Positions 24,575 through 37,200 of a DNA stretch of 64,000 nucleotides are shown piece by piece. Origin of the DNA: Mikania micrantha. Taxonomy: Eukaryota; Streptophyta; Magnoliopsida; Asterales; Asteraceae. The stretch is taken from contig CM018682.1 of NCBI GenBank assembly GCA_009363875.1, positions 61,650,031 to 61,714,030 of the forward strand, in the 5' to 3' direction. A program made the position numbers and the translations under genes. Below the pieces are notes generated by a model. It was not told where the DNA came from. It searched no databases and saw nothing but the letters and a program-made list of their open reading frames with translations. The first letter of the stretch is position 1. Each line of letters begins with the position of its first letter.

Positions 24575-24879
24575 AGTGGTATGAGAGACTTAGTGCTCGG
24601 TTCTGATATCACATTGCGTGTTTTGAATTGATTCGGATTGTTGAAGATTTAAAATTTGAAAGTTTGTTGAAGATGAAAATTTGCAGCCACGTTTTTAGAC
24701 AAATTGATGATTTTCAGATGTGATTTTGATCAAATTGACGGGCTAGGGTTGTGTATTTTTGAATTACGAAGAATTGATATAAAATTCGACTTTTAGCTCT
24801 CAAAAATGAAGATTTTAGAAGGATTCTTGTGATTTTTCGAGCTGTTCGGACTTAACAGATTTTCCCGCCAATTTCTTGC

Positions 24880-25050
24880 ATCGATACTATTAGTATCGAC
24901 GGAATCTTCATCGATACTATTAGTATCGGTGGAATCTTGGGTGACACTATTAGTATCGACGGAATCTTTATCGATACTATTAGTACGAGCATTGACTTTT
25001 TCAGATTATTAGTATCAGCGTTGACTTTTGTAGCTACTGTCAGTATCTAC
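24880..25050 (+). repeat. Leader iteron array, unit 11 (4 cores)
   Basis: Shortest version. The third core has TGACACTATTAG and the fourth ends TACGAG. Unit 13 has the identical arrangement. Confidence 0.78.
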
Positions 25051-25108
25051 AAAAACAAGACTTAGAAAATTTTTCGAAGTGTTGAAGATTTTTCCTCAAG
25101 AATTCAAA

Positions 25109-25998
25109 ATGGAAAATTATTCAAGATTATCTACTTTGTTTTGTAAAACGGAGATTGAAAATATGTCAAAGCTTTCGGTTCTTTTCTCGCTTAGCGATTT
25201 TTCATCTTGGTGTACACAATTTGAAGCAATTTCTCGTGCTTGTTGACCCGAATCTCAAAATTCATATATTTTTTATTGATATTTTCAACCTAAGCTCAAT
25301 GGAGTTTATAAAAATTCATTAAGATTAAATAAAGAAGAGAAGAAATGCTATGATCGTCAGAAGAATGTTTTTACCTAGCTTTCTATGGCAATCTCCAAAT
25401 ATATTTTTCAGACTTTCAAGCAGATCAAGAATTCTAATGATCTTTGGATTGCTGTAGCCAACTTGTGTGATGATTCTAAATTTAAGAATGGTACTCATGA
25501 TTTAAAAATCAGATTGATGAACTGAAAGCTGAAGTTATGAGATTAAATAAAAGATGTGATAAATTTAAATTGTTTAAACAAGAAAATACAAGATTAAAGA
25601 AAGAAATTGAAGATTAAATCTGAACTCCAGGAAAAGCGGATGGATGAAGATCATGTTGATATTTCTAAGGAAATATTCAAGTCAATATCCAAACCTGTTG
25701 AGTGCCAGAAACAAAAGAGGAAAAGGAAAACAAGGAGGAGGTCAAGAAAGTCAAGTTACAACAAGAAAAAGACAAAGAATGTCAACTTAATTGACTTATT
25801 GACTAAAGCTTTCAATGTTTATTTTCAAATAAAAAAATGAAGACAAAACATGTTTATAAACCACATCCATATAATTCAAGATATTCTGTTCCAATTGTGA
25901 AACAGAATAATTTCAAAATTTATGGTGGTTATAGACAAAGAAATACGATGTGTTTTCAATCGTATACTCAGTCTTTTCAGCAAACTTGGAATACTTAG
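25109..25998 (+). pseudogene. Gag-like region 11
   Basis: Loss of one of two 8-bp direct repeats (TGAAGATT) creates GAAGATTAA, a stop inside the coiled coil. An extra 1-bp loss occurs in TTAAAAATCAG, and TACCTAGC replaces TACCTTGC. The A run near 25835 is one shorter than in sister copies. Confidence 0.62.
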
Positions 25999-26168
25999 AG
26001 ATCTGGTTCCAGTATGGATTGAAAAAGAAGGTATCACGTTAATCATGAGATTCACAAAGAAGCTGAATGCCAGTTTCCTGAAATTGAAACAATAATATTG
26101 AAGCCCAAACCAAAGAGGGTTTGGAAGGTTGTTAATTCTCATACCCAGGCTATTACTAAGGGGGAGAA

Positions 26169-26903
26169 TGTTAGCACATAAAGATAGTAAAAGCTTTGGG
26201 TGATTAATTATTGTTATTTGAATTCAATAATTCAGAATACAACTCATATATTTGAGAAGGAGGAGAAACAATTTCAAAGACTTGTAGATCTTGATCTGGC
26301 CTAAGAAAGTTGCTGGAAGCTACTGTTCGTCTCAAACGAGCTGATCAGAGAATAATCACCAAGCTGTTGTTAAGGGGGGCCTGTTAGTGCACGGATTTAT
26401 CAACAGCTTTCGATGATTACTGAAGACATTGTTTTTAGTCTAGATCATGTATTTGAGTTGTATTTTGTATTTTCCATGAATTTCAAGTATTTTTCAAGTA
26501 TTGATTGTCGATGCTAATTGTATCGATATGAGTTCCGTCGATACTAGTAGTACCGGTACGTATATTGTCGATACTAGTAGTATCGGTATGTTAGTTGTCG
26601 ATATTAATAGTATTGATGCTTCCGATACTAGTTGCCTATATATAGGCATGTGTTTGATTTTGTATGTAGTGCTTCATTCACAATATTAAGATTTTCTTTG
26701 AATCTAGAGAGAGAAACATTTTAGAGAGACTTTGCATTTCTTTCTTATTATTAATAGTCTTGTAATCCGATCTTCATTCAATGAGAATTCAAATCATATA
26801 CGTTATCTTCTTCATACTCTCACACACACATCGACACGTTTATGGATTCCGCTCGTTTTTGAGTCGAGTGATCTCAGTTTTATCCAATGCAAACGGACTT
26901 TCA
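26169..26903 (+). repeat. Array LTR 12 (dimer copy 1)
   Basis: 735 bp, TATA at 26636-26645. It has GTACCGGTACG in an iteron and GTTCGTCTC, both shared with LTR 14 4713 bp downstream. Confidence 0.84.
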
Positions 26904-27208
26904 AGTGGTATGAGAGCTTAGTGCTCGGTTCTGAGATCACATTGCGTGTTTTGAATTGATTCGGATTGTTGAAGATTTAAAATTTGAAAGTTTGTTGAAG
27001 ATGAAAATTTGCAGCCACGTTTTTAGACAAATTGATGATTTTCAGATGTGATTTTGATCAAATTGACGGGCTAGGGTTGTGTATATTTGAATTACGAAGA
27101 GATTGATATAAAATTCGACTTTTAGCTCTCAAAAATGAAGATTTTAGAAGGATTCTTGTGATTTTTCGAGCTGTTCGGACTTAACAGATTTTCCCGCCAA
27201 TTTCTTGC

Positions 27209-27439
27209 ATCGATACTATTAGTATCGACGGAATCTTCATCGATACTATTAGTATCGGTGGAATCTTGGGTGATACTATTAGTATCGACGGAATCTTTAT
27301 CGATATTATTAGTATCGGTGGAATCTTTGTAGATACTATTAGTATCAGTGAAATCTTTGTAGATACTATTAGTATGAGCATTGACTTTTTCAGATTATTA
27401 GTATCAGCGTTGACTTTTGTAGCTACTGTCAGTATCTAC
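27209..27439 (+). repeat. Leader iteron array, unit 12 (6 cores)
   Basis: The fourth core is CGATATTATTAGTATCG and the fifth ends ATCAGTG, both matching unit 14. Confidence 0.78.
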
Positions 27440-27497
27440 AAAAACAAGACTTAGAAAATTTTTCGAAGTGTTGAAAATTTTTCCTCAAGAATTCAAA

Positions 27498-28389
27498 ATG
27501 GAAAATTATTCAAGATTATCTACTTTGTTTTGTAAAACGGAGATTGAAAATATGTCAAAGTTTCCGGTTCTTTTCTCGCTTAGCGATTTTTCATCTTGGT
27601 GTACACAATTTGAAGCAATTTCTCGTGCTTGTTGTCCCGAATCTCAAAATTCATATATTTTTGATTGATATTTTCAACCTAAGCTCAATGGAGTTTATAA
27701 AAATTCATGAAGATTAAATAAAGAAGAGAATGAATGCTATGATCGTCAGAAGAATGTTTTTACCTTGCTTTCTATGGCAATCTCCAAATATATTTTTCAG
27801 ACTTTCAAGCAGATCAAGAATTCTAATGATCTTTGGATTGCTGTAGCCAACTTGTGTGATGATTCTAAATTTAAGAATGGTACTCATGATTTAAAAGATC
27901 AGATTGATGAACTGAAAGCTGAAGTTATGAGATTAAATAAAAGATGTGATAAATTTAAATTGTTTAAACAAGAAAATACAAGATTAAAGAAAGAAATTGA
28001 AGATTAAATCTGAACTCCAGGAAAAGCGGATGGATGAAGATCATGTTGATATTTCTAAGGAAATATTCAAGTCAATATCCAAACCTGTTGAGTGCCAGAA
28101 ACAAAAGAGGAAAAGGAAAACAAGGAGGAGGTCAAGAAAGTCAAGTTACAACAAGAGAAAGACAAAGAATGTCAACTTAATTGACTTATTGACTAAAGCT
28201 TTCAATGTTTATTTTCAAATAAAAAAAATGAAGACAAAACATGTTTATAAACCACATCCATATAATTCAAGATATTCTGTTCCAATTGTGAAACAGAATA
28301 ATTTCAAAATTTATGGTGGTTATAGACAAAGAAATACGATGTGTTTTCAATCGTATACTCAGTCTTTTCAGCAAACTTGGAATACTTAG
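27498..28389 (+). pseudogene. Gag-like region 12
   Basis: TGTTGTCCC replaces the TGTTGACCC stop, so the N-terminal frame is open for 57 codons from the ATG to the TGA at about 27666. A TGA also replaces TTA near 27709. It carries the 8-bp deletion stop. Confidence 0.62.
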
Positions 28390-28559
28390 AGATCTGGTTC
28401 CAGTATGGATTGAAAAAGAAGGTATCACATTAATCATGAGATTCACAAAGAAGCTGAATGCCAGTTTCCTGAAAATGAAACAATAATATTGAAGCCCAAA
28501 CCAAAGAGGGTTTTGAAGGTTGTTAATTTTCATACCCAGGCTATTACTAAGGGGGAGAA

Positions 28560-29284
28560 TGTTAGCACATAAAGATAGTAAAAGCTTTGGGTGATTAATT
28601 ATTGTTATTTGAATTCAATAATTCAGAATACAACTCATATATTTGAGAAGGAGGAGAAACAATTTCAAAGACTTGTAGATCTTGATCTGGCCTAAGAAAT
28701 TTGCTGGAAGCTACTGTTTGTCTCAAACGAGCTGATCAGAGAATAATCACCGAGCTGTTGTTAAGGGGGGGCCTGTTTTATCAACAGCTTTCGATGATTA
28801 CTGAAGACATTGTTTTTAGTCTAGATCATGTATTTGAGTTTTATTTTGTATTTTCCTTGAATTTCAAGTATTTTTCAAGTATTGATTGTCGATGCTAATT
28901 GTATCGATATGAGTTCCATCGATACTAGTAGTATCGGCACGTATATTGTCGATACTTGTAGTATCGGTATGTTAGTTGTCGATATTAATAGTATCGATGC
29001 TTCCGATACTAGTTGCCTACATATAGGCATGTGTTTGATTTTGTATGTAGTGCTTCATTCACAATATTAAGATTTTCTTTGAATCTAGAGAGAGAAACAT
29101 TTTAGAGAGACTTTGCATTTCATTCTTATTATTAATAGTCTTGTAATCCGATCTTCATTCAATGAGAACTCAAATCGTATACATTATCTTCTTCATACTC
29201 TCACACACACATCGACACGCTTATGGATTCCGCTCGTTTTTGAGTCGAGTGATCTCAGTTTTATCCAATGCAAACGGACTTTCA
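28560..29284 (+). repeat. Array LTR 13, chimeric (dimer junction)
   Basis: About 725 bp with an 11-bp deletion at about 28776-28780 (CCTGTTTTATC). The 5' part shares AAATTTGCTGG and GAGTTTTAT with LTR 15. From the iterons on (ACTTGTAG, TATA region CTACATATAG at 29017-29026) it matches LTR 11. The switch lies between about 28850 and 28950 and marks the duplication junction. Confidence 0.8.
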
Positions 29285-29590
29285 AGTGGTATGAGAGACT
29301 TAGTGCTCGGTTCTGATATCACATTGCGTGTTTTGAATTGATTCGGATTGTTGAAGATTTAAAATTTGAAAGTTTGTTGAAGATGAAAATTTGCAGCCAC
29401 GTTTTTAGACAAATTGATGATTTTCAGATGTGATTTTGATAAAATTGACGGTCTAGGGTTGTGTATTTTTGAATTACGAAGAAATTGATATAAAATTCGA
29501 CTTTTAGCTCTCAAAAATGAAGATTTTAGAAGGATTCTTGTGATTTTTCGAGCTGTTCGGACTTAACAGATTTTCCCGCCAATTTCTTGC

Positions 29591-29761
29591 ATCGATACTA
29601 TTAGTATCGACGGAATCTTCATCGATACTATTAGTATCGGTGGAATCTTGGGTGACACTATTAGTATCGACGGAATCTTTATCGATACTATTAGTACGAG
29701 CATTGACTTTTTCAGATTATTAGTATCAGCGTTGACTTTTGTAGCTACTGTCAGTATCTAC
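29591..29761 (+). repeat. Leader iteron array, unit 13 (4 cores)
   Basis: Matches unit 11 at every core variant, supporting the dimer duplication. Confidence 0.78.
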
Positions 29762-29819
29762 AAAAACAAGACTTAGAAAATTTTTCGAAGTGTTGAAGAT
29801 TTTTCCTCAAGAATTCAAA

Positions 29820-30711
29820 ATGGAAAATTATTCAAGATTATCTACTTTGTTTTGTAAAACGGAGATTGAAAATATGTCAAAGCTTTCGGTTCTTTTCTCG
29901 CTTAGCGATTTTTCATCTTGGTGTACACAATTTGAAGCAATTTCTCGTGCTTGTTGACCCGAATCTCAAAATTCATATATTTTTTATTGATATTTTCAAC
30001 CTAAGCTCAATGGAGTTTATAAAAATTCATTAAGATTAAATAAAGAAGAGAAGAAATGCTATGATCGTCAGAAGAATGTTTTTACCTAGCTTTCTATGGC
30101 AATCTCCAAATATATTTTTCAGACTTTCAAGCAGATCAAGAATTCTAATGATCTTTGGATTGCTGTAGCCAACTTGTGTGATGATTCTAAATTTAAGAAT
30201 GGTACTCATGATTTAAAAACTCAGATTGATGAACTGAAAGCTGAAGTTATGAGATTAAATAAAAGATGTGATAAATTTAAATTGTTTAAACAAGAAAATA
30301 CAAGATTAAAGAAAGAAATTGAAGATTAAATCTGAACTCCAGGAAAAGCGGATGGATGAAGATCATGTTGATATTTCTAAGGAAATATTCAAGTCAATAT
30401 CCAAACCTGTTGAGTGCCAGAAACAAAAGAGGAAAAGGGAAACAAGGAGGAGGTCAAGAAAGTCAAGTTACAACAAGAAAAAGACAAAGAATGTCAACTT
30501 AATTGACTTATTGACTAAAGCTTTCAATGTTTATTTTCAAATAAAAAAAATGAAGACAAAACATGTTTATAAACCACATCCATATAATTCAAGATATTCT
30601 GTTCCAATTGTGAAACAGAATAATTTCAAAATTTATGGTGGTTATAGACAAAGAAATACGATGTGTTTTCAATCGTATACTCAGTCTTTTCAGCAAACTT
30701 GGAATACTTAG
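29820..30711 (+). pseudogene. Gag-like region 13 (dimer partner of region 11)
   Basis: Shares TACCTAGC and the unit-11 leader pattern. It reads TTAAAAACTCAG where region 11 has lost a base. Confidence 0.62.
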
Positions 30712-30881
30712 AGATCTGGTTCCAGTATGGATTGAAAAAGAAGGTATCACATTAATCATGAGATTCACAAAGAAGCTGAATGCCAGTTTCCTGAAATTGA
30801 AACAATAATATTGAAGCCTAAACCAAAGAGGGTTTGGAAGGTTGTTAATTCTCATACCCAGGCTATTACTAAGGGGGAGAA

Positions 30882-31617
30882 TGTTAGCACATAAAGATAG
30901 TAAAAGCTTTGGGTGATTAATTATTGTTATTTGAATTCAATAATTCAGAATACAACTCATATATTTGAGAAGGAGGAGAAACAATTTCAAAGACTTGTAG
31001 ATCTTGATCTGGCCTAAGAAAGTTGCTGGAAGCTACTGTTCGTCTCAAACGATCTGGTCAGAGAATAATCACCAAGCTGTTGTTAAGGGGGGGCCTGTTA
31101 GTGCACGGATTTATCAACAGCTTTCGATGATTACTGAAGACATTGTTTTTAGTCTAGATCATGTATTTGAGTTGTATTTTGTATTTTCCTTGAATTTCAA
31201 GTATTTTTCAAGTATTGATTGTCGATGCTAATTGTATCGATATGAGTTCCGTCGATACTAGTAGTACCGGTACGTATATTGTCGATACTAGTAGTATCGG
31301 TATGTTAGTTGTCGATATTAATAGTATTGATGCTTCCGATACTAGTTGCCTATATATAGGCATGTGTTTGATTTTGTATGTAGTGCTTCATTCACAATAT
31401 TAAGATTTTCTTTGAATCTAGAGAGAGAAACATTTTAGAGAGACTTTGCATTTCTTTCTTATTATTAATAGTCTTGTAATCCGATCTTCATTCAATGAGA
31501 ACTCAAATCATATACGTTATCTTCTTCATACTCTCACACACACATCGACACGTTTATGGATTCCGCTCGTTTTTGAGTCGAGTGATCTCAGTTTTATCCA
31601 ATGCAAACGGACTTTCA
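30882..31617 (+). repeat. Array LTR 14 (dimer copy 2)
   Basis: 736 bp, TATA at 31350-31359. Counterpart of LTR 12, with private changes such as GATCTGGTCAG. Confidence 0.84.
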
Positions 31618-31923
31618 AGTGGTATGAGAGACTTAGTGCTCGGTTCTGAGATCACATTGCGTGTTTTGAATTGATTCGGATTGTTGAAGATTTAAAATTT
31701 GAAAGTTTGTTGAAGATGAAAATTTGCAGCCACGTTTTTAGACAAATTGATGATTTTCAGATGTGATTTTGATCAAATTGACGGGCTAGGGTTGTGTATA
31801 TTTGAATTACGAAGAGATTGATATAAAATTCGACTTTTAGCTCTCAAAAATGAAGATTTTAGAAGGATTCTTGTGATTTTTCGAGCTGTTCGGACTTAAC
31901 AGATTTTCCCGCCTATTTCTTGC

Positions 31924-32154
31924 ATCGATACTATTAGTATCGACGGAATCTTCATCGATACTATTAGTATCGGTGGAATCTTGGGTGATACTATTAGTAT
32001 CGACGGAATCTTTATCGATATTATTAGTATCGGTGGAATCTTTGTAGATACTATTAGTATCAGTGAAATCTTTGTAGATACTATTAGTATGAGCATTGAC
32101 TTTTTCAGATTATTAGTATCAGCGTTGACTTTTGTAGCTACTGTCAGTATCTAC
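31924..32154 (+). repeat. Leader iteron array, unit 14 (6 cores)
   Basis: Matches unit 12 at every core variant. Confidence 0.78.
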
Positions 32155-32212
32155 AAAAACAAGACTTAGAAAATTTTTCGAAGTGTTGAAAATTTTTCCT
32201 CAAGAATTCAAA

Positions 32213-33104
32213 ATGGAAAATTATTCAAGATTATCTACTTTGTTTTGTAAAACGGAGATTGAAAATATGTCAAAGTTTCCGGTTCTTTTCTCGCTTAGCG
32301 ATTTTTCATCTTGGTGTACACAATTTGAAGCAATTTCTCGTGCTTGTTGTCCCGAATCTCAAAATTCATATATTTTTGATTGATATTTTCAACCTAAGCT
32401 CAATGGAGTTTATAAAAATTCATGAAGATTAAATAAAGAAGAGAATGAATGCTATGATCGTCAGAAGAATGTTTTTACCTTGCTTTCTATGGCAATCTCC
32501 AAATATATTTTTCAGACTTTCAAGCAGATCAAGAATTCTAATGATCTTTGGATTGCTGTAGCCAACTTGTGTGATGATTCTAAATTTAAGAATGGTACTC
32601 ATGATTTAAAAGATCAGATTGATGAACTGAAAGCTGAAGTTATGAGATTAAATAAAAGATGTGATAAATTTAAATTGTTTAAACAAGAAAATACAAGATT
32701 AAAGAAAGAAATTGAAGATTAAATCTGAACTCCAGGAAAAGCGGATGGATGAAGATCATGTTGATATTTCTAAGGAAATATTCAAGTCAATATCCAAACC
32801 TGTTGAGTGCCAGAAACAAAAGAGGAAAAGGAAAACAAGGAGGAGGTCAAGAAACTCAAGTTACAACAAGAGAAAGACAAAGAATGTCAACTTAATTGAC
32901 TTATTGACTAAAGCTTTCAATGTTTATTTTCAAATAAAAAAAATGAAGACAAAACATGTTTATAAACCACATCCATATAATTCAAGATATTCTGTTCCAA
33001 TTGTGAAACAGAATAATTTCAAAATTTATGGTGGTTATAGACAAAGAAATACGATGTGTTTTCAATCGTATACTCAGTCTTTTCAGCAAACTTGGAATAC
33101 TTAG
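32213..33104 (+). pseudogene. Gag-like region 14 (dimer partner of region 12)
   Basis: Same TGTTGTCCC, GAATGAATGC and AGAGAAAGAC variants as region 12. One private change gives RSRNSS in place of RSRKSS. Confidence 0.62.
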
Positions 33105-33274
33105 AGATCTGGTTCCAGTATGGATTGAAAAAGAAGGTATCACATTAATCATGAGATTCACAAAGAAGCTGAATGCCAGTTTCCTGAAAATGAAACAATA
33201 ATATTGAAGCCCAAACCAAAGAGGGTTTTGAAGGTTGTTAATTCTCATACCCAGGCTATTACTAAGGGGGAGAA

Positions 33275-34010
33275 TGTTAGCACATAAAGATAGTAAAAGC
33301 TTTGGGTGATTAATTATTGTTATTTGAATTCAATAATTCAGAATACAACTCATATATTTGAGAAGGAGGAGAAACAATTTCAAAGACTTGTAGATCTTGA
33401 TCTGGCCTAAGAAATTTGCTGGAAGCTACTGTTTGTCTCAAACGAGCTGATCAGAGAATAATCACCGAGCTGTTGTTAAGGGGGGGCCTGTTAGTGCACG
33501 GATTTATCAACAGCTTTCGATGATTACTGAAGACATTGTTTTTAGTCTAGATCATGTATTTGAGTTTTATTTTGTATTTTCCTTGAATTTCAAGTATTTT
33601 TCAAGTATTGATTGTCGATGCTAATTGTATCGATATGAGTTCAATCGATACTAGTAGTATCGGCACGTATATTGTCGATACTAGTAGTATCGTGATGTTA
33701 GTTGTCGATATTAATAGTATCGATGCTTCCGATACTAGTTGCCTATATATAGGCATGTGTTTGATTTTGTATGTAGTGCTTCATTCACAATATTAAGATT
33801 TTCTTTGAATCTAGAGAGAGAAACATTTTAGAGAGACTTTGCATTTCTTTCTTATTATTAATAGTCTTGTAATCCGATCTTCATTCAATGAGAACTCAAA
33901 TCATATACATTATCTTCTTCATACTCTCACACACACATCGACACGTTTATGGATTCCGCTCGTTTTTGAGTCGAGTGATCTCAGTTTTATCCAATGCAAA
34001 CGGACTTTCA
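33275..34010 (+). repeat. Array LTR 15
   Basis: 736 bp, TATA at 33743-33752. One iteron arm is broken (ATCGTGATG). It is the last complete LTR before element 1. Confidence 0.84.
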
Positions 34011-34316
34011 AGTGGTATGAGAGACTTAGTGCTCGGTTCTGAGATCACATTGCGTGTTTTGAATTGATTCGGATTGTTGAAGATTTAAAATTTGAAAGTT
34101 TGTTGAAGATGAAAATTTGCAGCCACGTTTTTAGACAAATTGATGATTTTCAGATGTGATTTTGATCAAATTGACGGGCTAGGGTTGTGTATATTTGAAT
34201 TACGAAGAGATTGATATAAAATTCGACTTTTAGCTCTCAAAAATGAAGATTTTAGAAGGATTCTTGTGATTTTTCGAGCTGTTCGGACTTAACAGATTTT
34301 CCCGCCAATTTCTTGC

Positions 34317-34394
34317 ATCGATACTATTAGTATCGACGGAATCTTCATCGATACTATTAGTATCGGTGGAATCTTGGGTGATACTATTAGTATC
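34317..34394 (+). repeat. Leader iteron array, unit 15, cut by element 1
   Basis: Two complete cores and a third that ends ...TAGTATC where element 1 begins. The rest of this leader is missing. Confidence 0.8.
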
Positions 34395-35590
34395 AGTCAC
34401 ACCCCCAATTTTCAACTAACGGAATCATACCGTTTGGGAACGTGACAAACCAGGATCTCAGATCATTAGACATAACGAAGACCTCTATATGAATTTCAAA
34501 ACATACTTTGGTCTAAAAACATAACATCAAAGTTTTCAAAGTTTGCGGAAGCGTTTTAAAACAATAACCAAAGGAACAGTTGTAACATGTAATTTACGAA
34601 ACAAAATCCCCAAATGTGTAATTCAAACAATACAAATGTAAAACATGCATGTGACTCTATCTCCTAGTCCATGCCAGCTTTGTTGCGCACCTTAGCGTCC
34701 TGAGAAAACATGTAAATCAAGTCAACACAAAGGTTGGTGCATAACACAGGTTTAAGCATTCATAATGTTTAAAACAACAGTTTGAATATCAAGTTTGCAG
34801 ATAACATAATCACACATGCATAGTCATGATAGCTAGTCATTTGTACTATTTACATAAGTGGTTGACACCGAAGCTGACGATTGCCATGCTATAGCATGTT
34901 GTTGCCTTGCCACTATTGTCTAGCACGAACAATAGTAATGTGTGTTTGGTCAGTCAAACACCTGCGTAGATCCCATCTACCAGGTGAGGTTTGTCAAACC
35001 TAATAGATCTATTTCCAACTACCACGCTTTGCACTACGGCAAACTAAACGGTTCGAAATGTAAGGACTTGTAATGCTATGTTTGCACTCAATGTAAACAA
35101 CTAACTCATGCAAGTGATATGTATCTAAAAGTGTTTGTTGCACATGTTTTCTCCCCCAAAACAGTTAAAATAAGAAAGGGGCCGTGTACGCACCTTTGAG
35201 TATTGCAGAATAATCAACTATGTGAGCTCGTGTAGAAAATCCTCTTACGAAGGATCTGTGGTTAAACAATAACCTAAAGTTATTCGGAATGTCGTGTTGT
35301 GTTTGAAATCACATGCGTGTCAACACACGTATGTTAGAGTGTTAGGAATATGCATACGTATGTACGCGTGCCTTTAAAATCGTTTAAATAAAATCATATA
35401 ACCATATATGATTCTATTTAAATAAACGTAACTATACGCGATTACGTTTTCAGATTAAAATATGAATTTTATTATTTCAAGGTGTCCGTATTCCCGTTAC
35501 GGTTCCAACGCAACTTGAACGGCTCGAAACGGACTTGAAACGAAGAAGTTACGGGTTAAAATTAAAAAAAATGGTTTGAAATTACAAAAA

Positions 35591-35675
35591 CTGGCAGCCC
35601 TAAGGCTCGAACCCGCGACCTCCCGCACACAACACACACACACTACCATCTTCGCCCGCTAGGGTATCGCAACAG
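35591..35675 (-). other. tRNA-like segment in element 1 3' LTR
   Basis: On the - strand GGTTCGAGCC (35604-35613) fits the RNA polymerase III B box GGTTCGANNCC exactly. TAGCGGGCG about 36 nt upstream is a weak A-box match, with G where A is expected. The spacing is tRNA-like, but there is no convincing cloverleaf: the middle is a GT run. Confidence 0.35.
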
Positions 35676-36989
35676 ACATCAGAAATAAATTGTTTTAAAC
35701 ACCCTTTCAATCCAAATCCCCTTTCATATTATAGCCGAAGCAACATCTTCCCAATTGATCACAAATTCGAACCCGATTAATCCTAAAACCATAGGGTTTC
35801 TATTCCATATAATCGGTCGACTATTCAGGTGCTTTTAATTTAAAGAAATGATTAACAATAACCTTATCAATCGAATACTAACAGATTCGAACTCTAGTTC
35901 TCAAACCGCAATTCAAACTCGATAATTTTGTGAATGTAAGTTCACCAATTCATATGGTTTTCACTTAATAACACTTTCCTAAACCATCTGTAATATTTAA
36001 TTGGACTTTAGTGCTCGATTGTATCTAAAACCTCAAACCGATTTTATCTTAAAAGCCCTAGAACGCGAGCACTGGCAATTCGTTATAGAATCATGAAATT
36101 GACTTAGGTTAAACTTAAGTCGGAGTCTTCTGAAGCTACTGGTATCAATCAATTTGATTTTAACACTTGATTGTTCGAAAACCCCCAAATCGTTTTCAAA
36201 AGAAACCCTAGAATTCGAGCATTATCATCTTGTTGTTAACAGATAAAATTGACATGTGTTTCTCAATAGAATGATGATTCCGAATCATTCTGTAGAGGTG
36301 AATTTGGTTTTTAAAACCATTTGATCAAACACCCCCAAAACCGTTTTAGACCTAGAACCCTAGAATTCAAACTTGATCAATTCGATGTTAAAACCAAAAA
36401 TTAACAAGTGTTTATCCATAGTCGGCTCTTTTAGGTTGTGTAGGTGTCGAGAATTACCTGGATTGATCTCGAATTGTTGTTAGTCGACTATAGAGTGTTC
36501 TTCGGCCGTCCTTGATCCAAATTCGCCTTCCCGAAGCTTCTGCGATTGAATTGTTGGATGATACAGATTCTAAAAGTTCCGAATAGAGTCTCTGAATGCT
36601 TGATTTTGAGAATTATGATCGAGACAAGAGATTTAGATATGCATGATTTCGGTTACGAACTTGAGGAGTCTAATTGCTATCAATACAATGATTAAAAACC
36701 TAATAACTGCTAAGGACGTTTGCTATTCAACAATAACCGTTGTTCACATGGTTAATTCGACTCATAATGGCCTTTTGCTATGAAATCCGAATTTCAATCG
36801 TTTAACAACTTCGAATTTTGACTTTTTTAGTCAAAATTGAACACTCTTGATAATATTTAACCTATATTCCCCTAATCCGAGTGTTCTATAAAATCATGTA
36901 TCAAAATTCCATCCTTTTAACTTAATATTGCATAATTTCCTGTGATTTCGGTAACTTTCAGTTAACAAAATTAAACCAGAATATCGAAT

Positions 36990-37150
36990 TGCCACCTATT
37001 GGGCCAAATTGAACTATTGTTGGGTTAAATTAACCCCATTGGGCCTTATAAATATGATTGGGCCTACTTTGATCTCATTGGGCCTACCTTGGCCTCATTG
37101 GGCCTACCTTGGCCTTATTGGGCCTCATAAAATACAATTGGGCCTACGAG
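36990..37150. repeat. Degenerate TTGGGCCT repeats in element 1 3' LTR
   Basis: About nine irregularly spaced copies of (A)TTGGGCC. They produce a spurious open frame on the + strand. Confidence 0.6.
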
Positions 37151-37187
37151 GGTTAACGAGGTTAATTCGAAATATCGGGTTGTCACA

Positions 37188-37200
37188 TCATCCCCTTGTT
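37188..37200 (-). other. Element 1 polypurine tract
   Basis: On the - strand AACAAGGGGATGA directly abuts the LTR TG. A second copy of the surrounding block occurs at about 37655-37695. Confidence 0.65.

Larger units (their letters stand above)
1..34394 (+). repeat. Tandem array of non-autonomous LTR retrotransposon units (segment 1)
   Basis: About fourteen head-to-tail units. LTR starts fall at 774, 3202, 5581, 7962, 10344, 12724, 15153, 17583, 19980, 21441, 23839, 26169, 28560, 30882 and 33275, giving periods of 2322-2430 bp except for one deleted unit of 1461 bp. Each unit is one LTR, a degenerate primer site, an iteron-bearing leader, a gag-like pseudogene and a polypurine tract, so adjacent units share a single LTR. 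Known behaviour of LTR elements makes unequal recombination between LTRs the likely origin (inference). The gag fragment and the GGGGGAGAATGTTAG-type tract/LTR start suggest Ty1/copia ancestry. The array begins inside a gag and leaves the window on the left. It ends where element 1 inserts into a leader. Confidence 0.88.
34395..37187 (-). repeat. Element 1 3' LTR (full length)
   Basis: The inner boundary is set by TGTGACAACCCG on the - strand next to the purine tract. The outer boundary is set by homology to TGTCACACCCCC at 43311, with first base T to A. It holds a tRNA-like segment (35591-35675) and repeats of TTGGGCCT near 36995-37140. A possible - strand TATA (TTTATAAGG) lies near 37045. 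No gene is visible in it. Confidence 0.85.
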
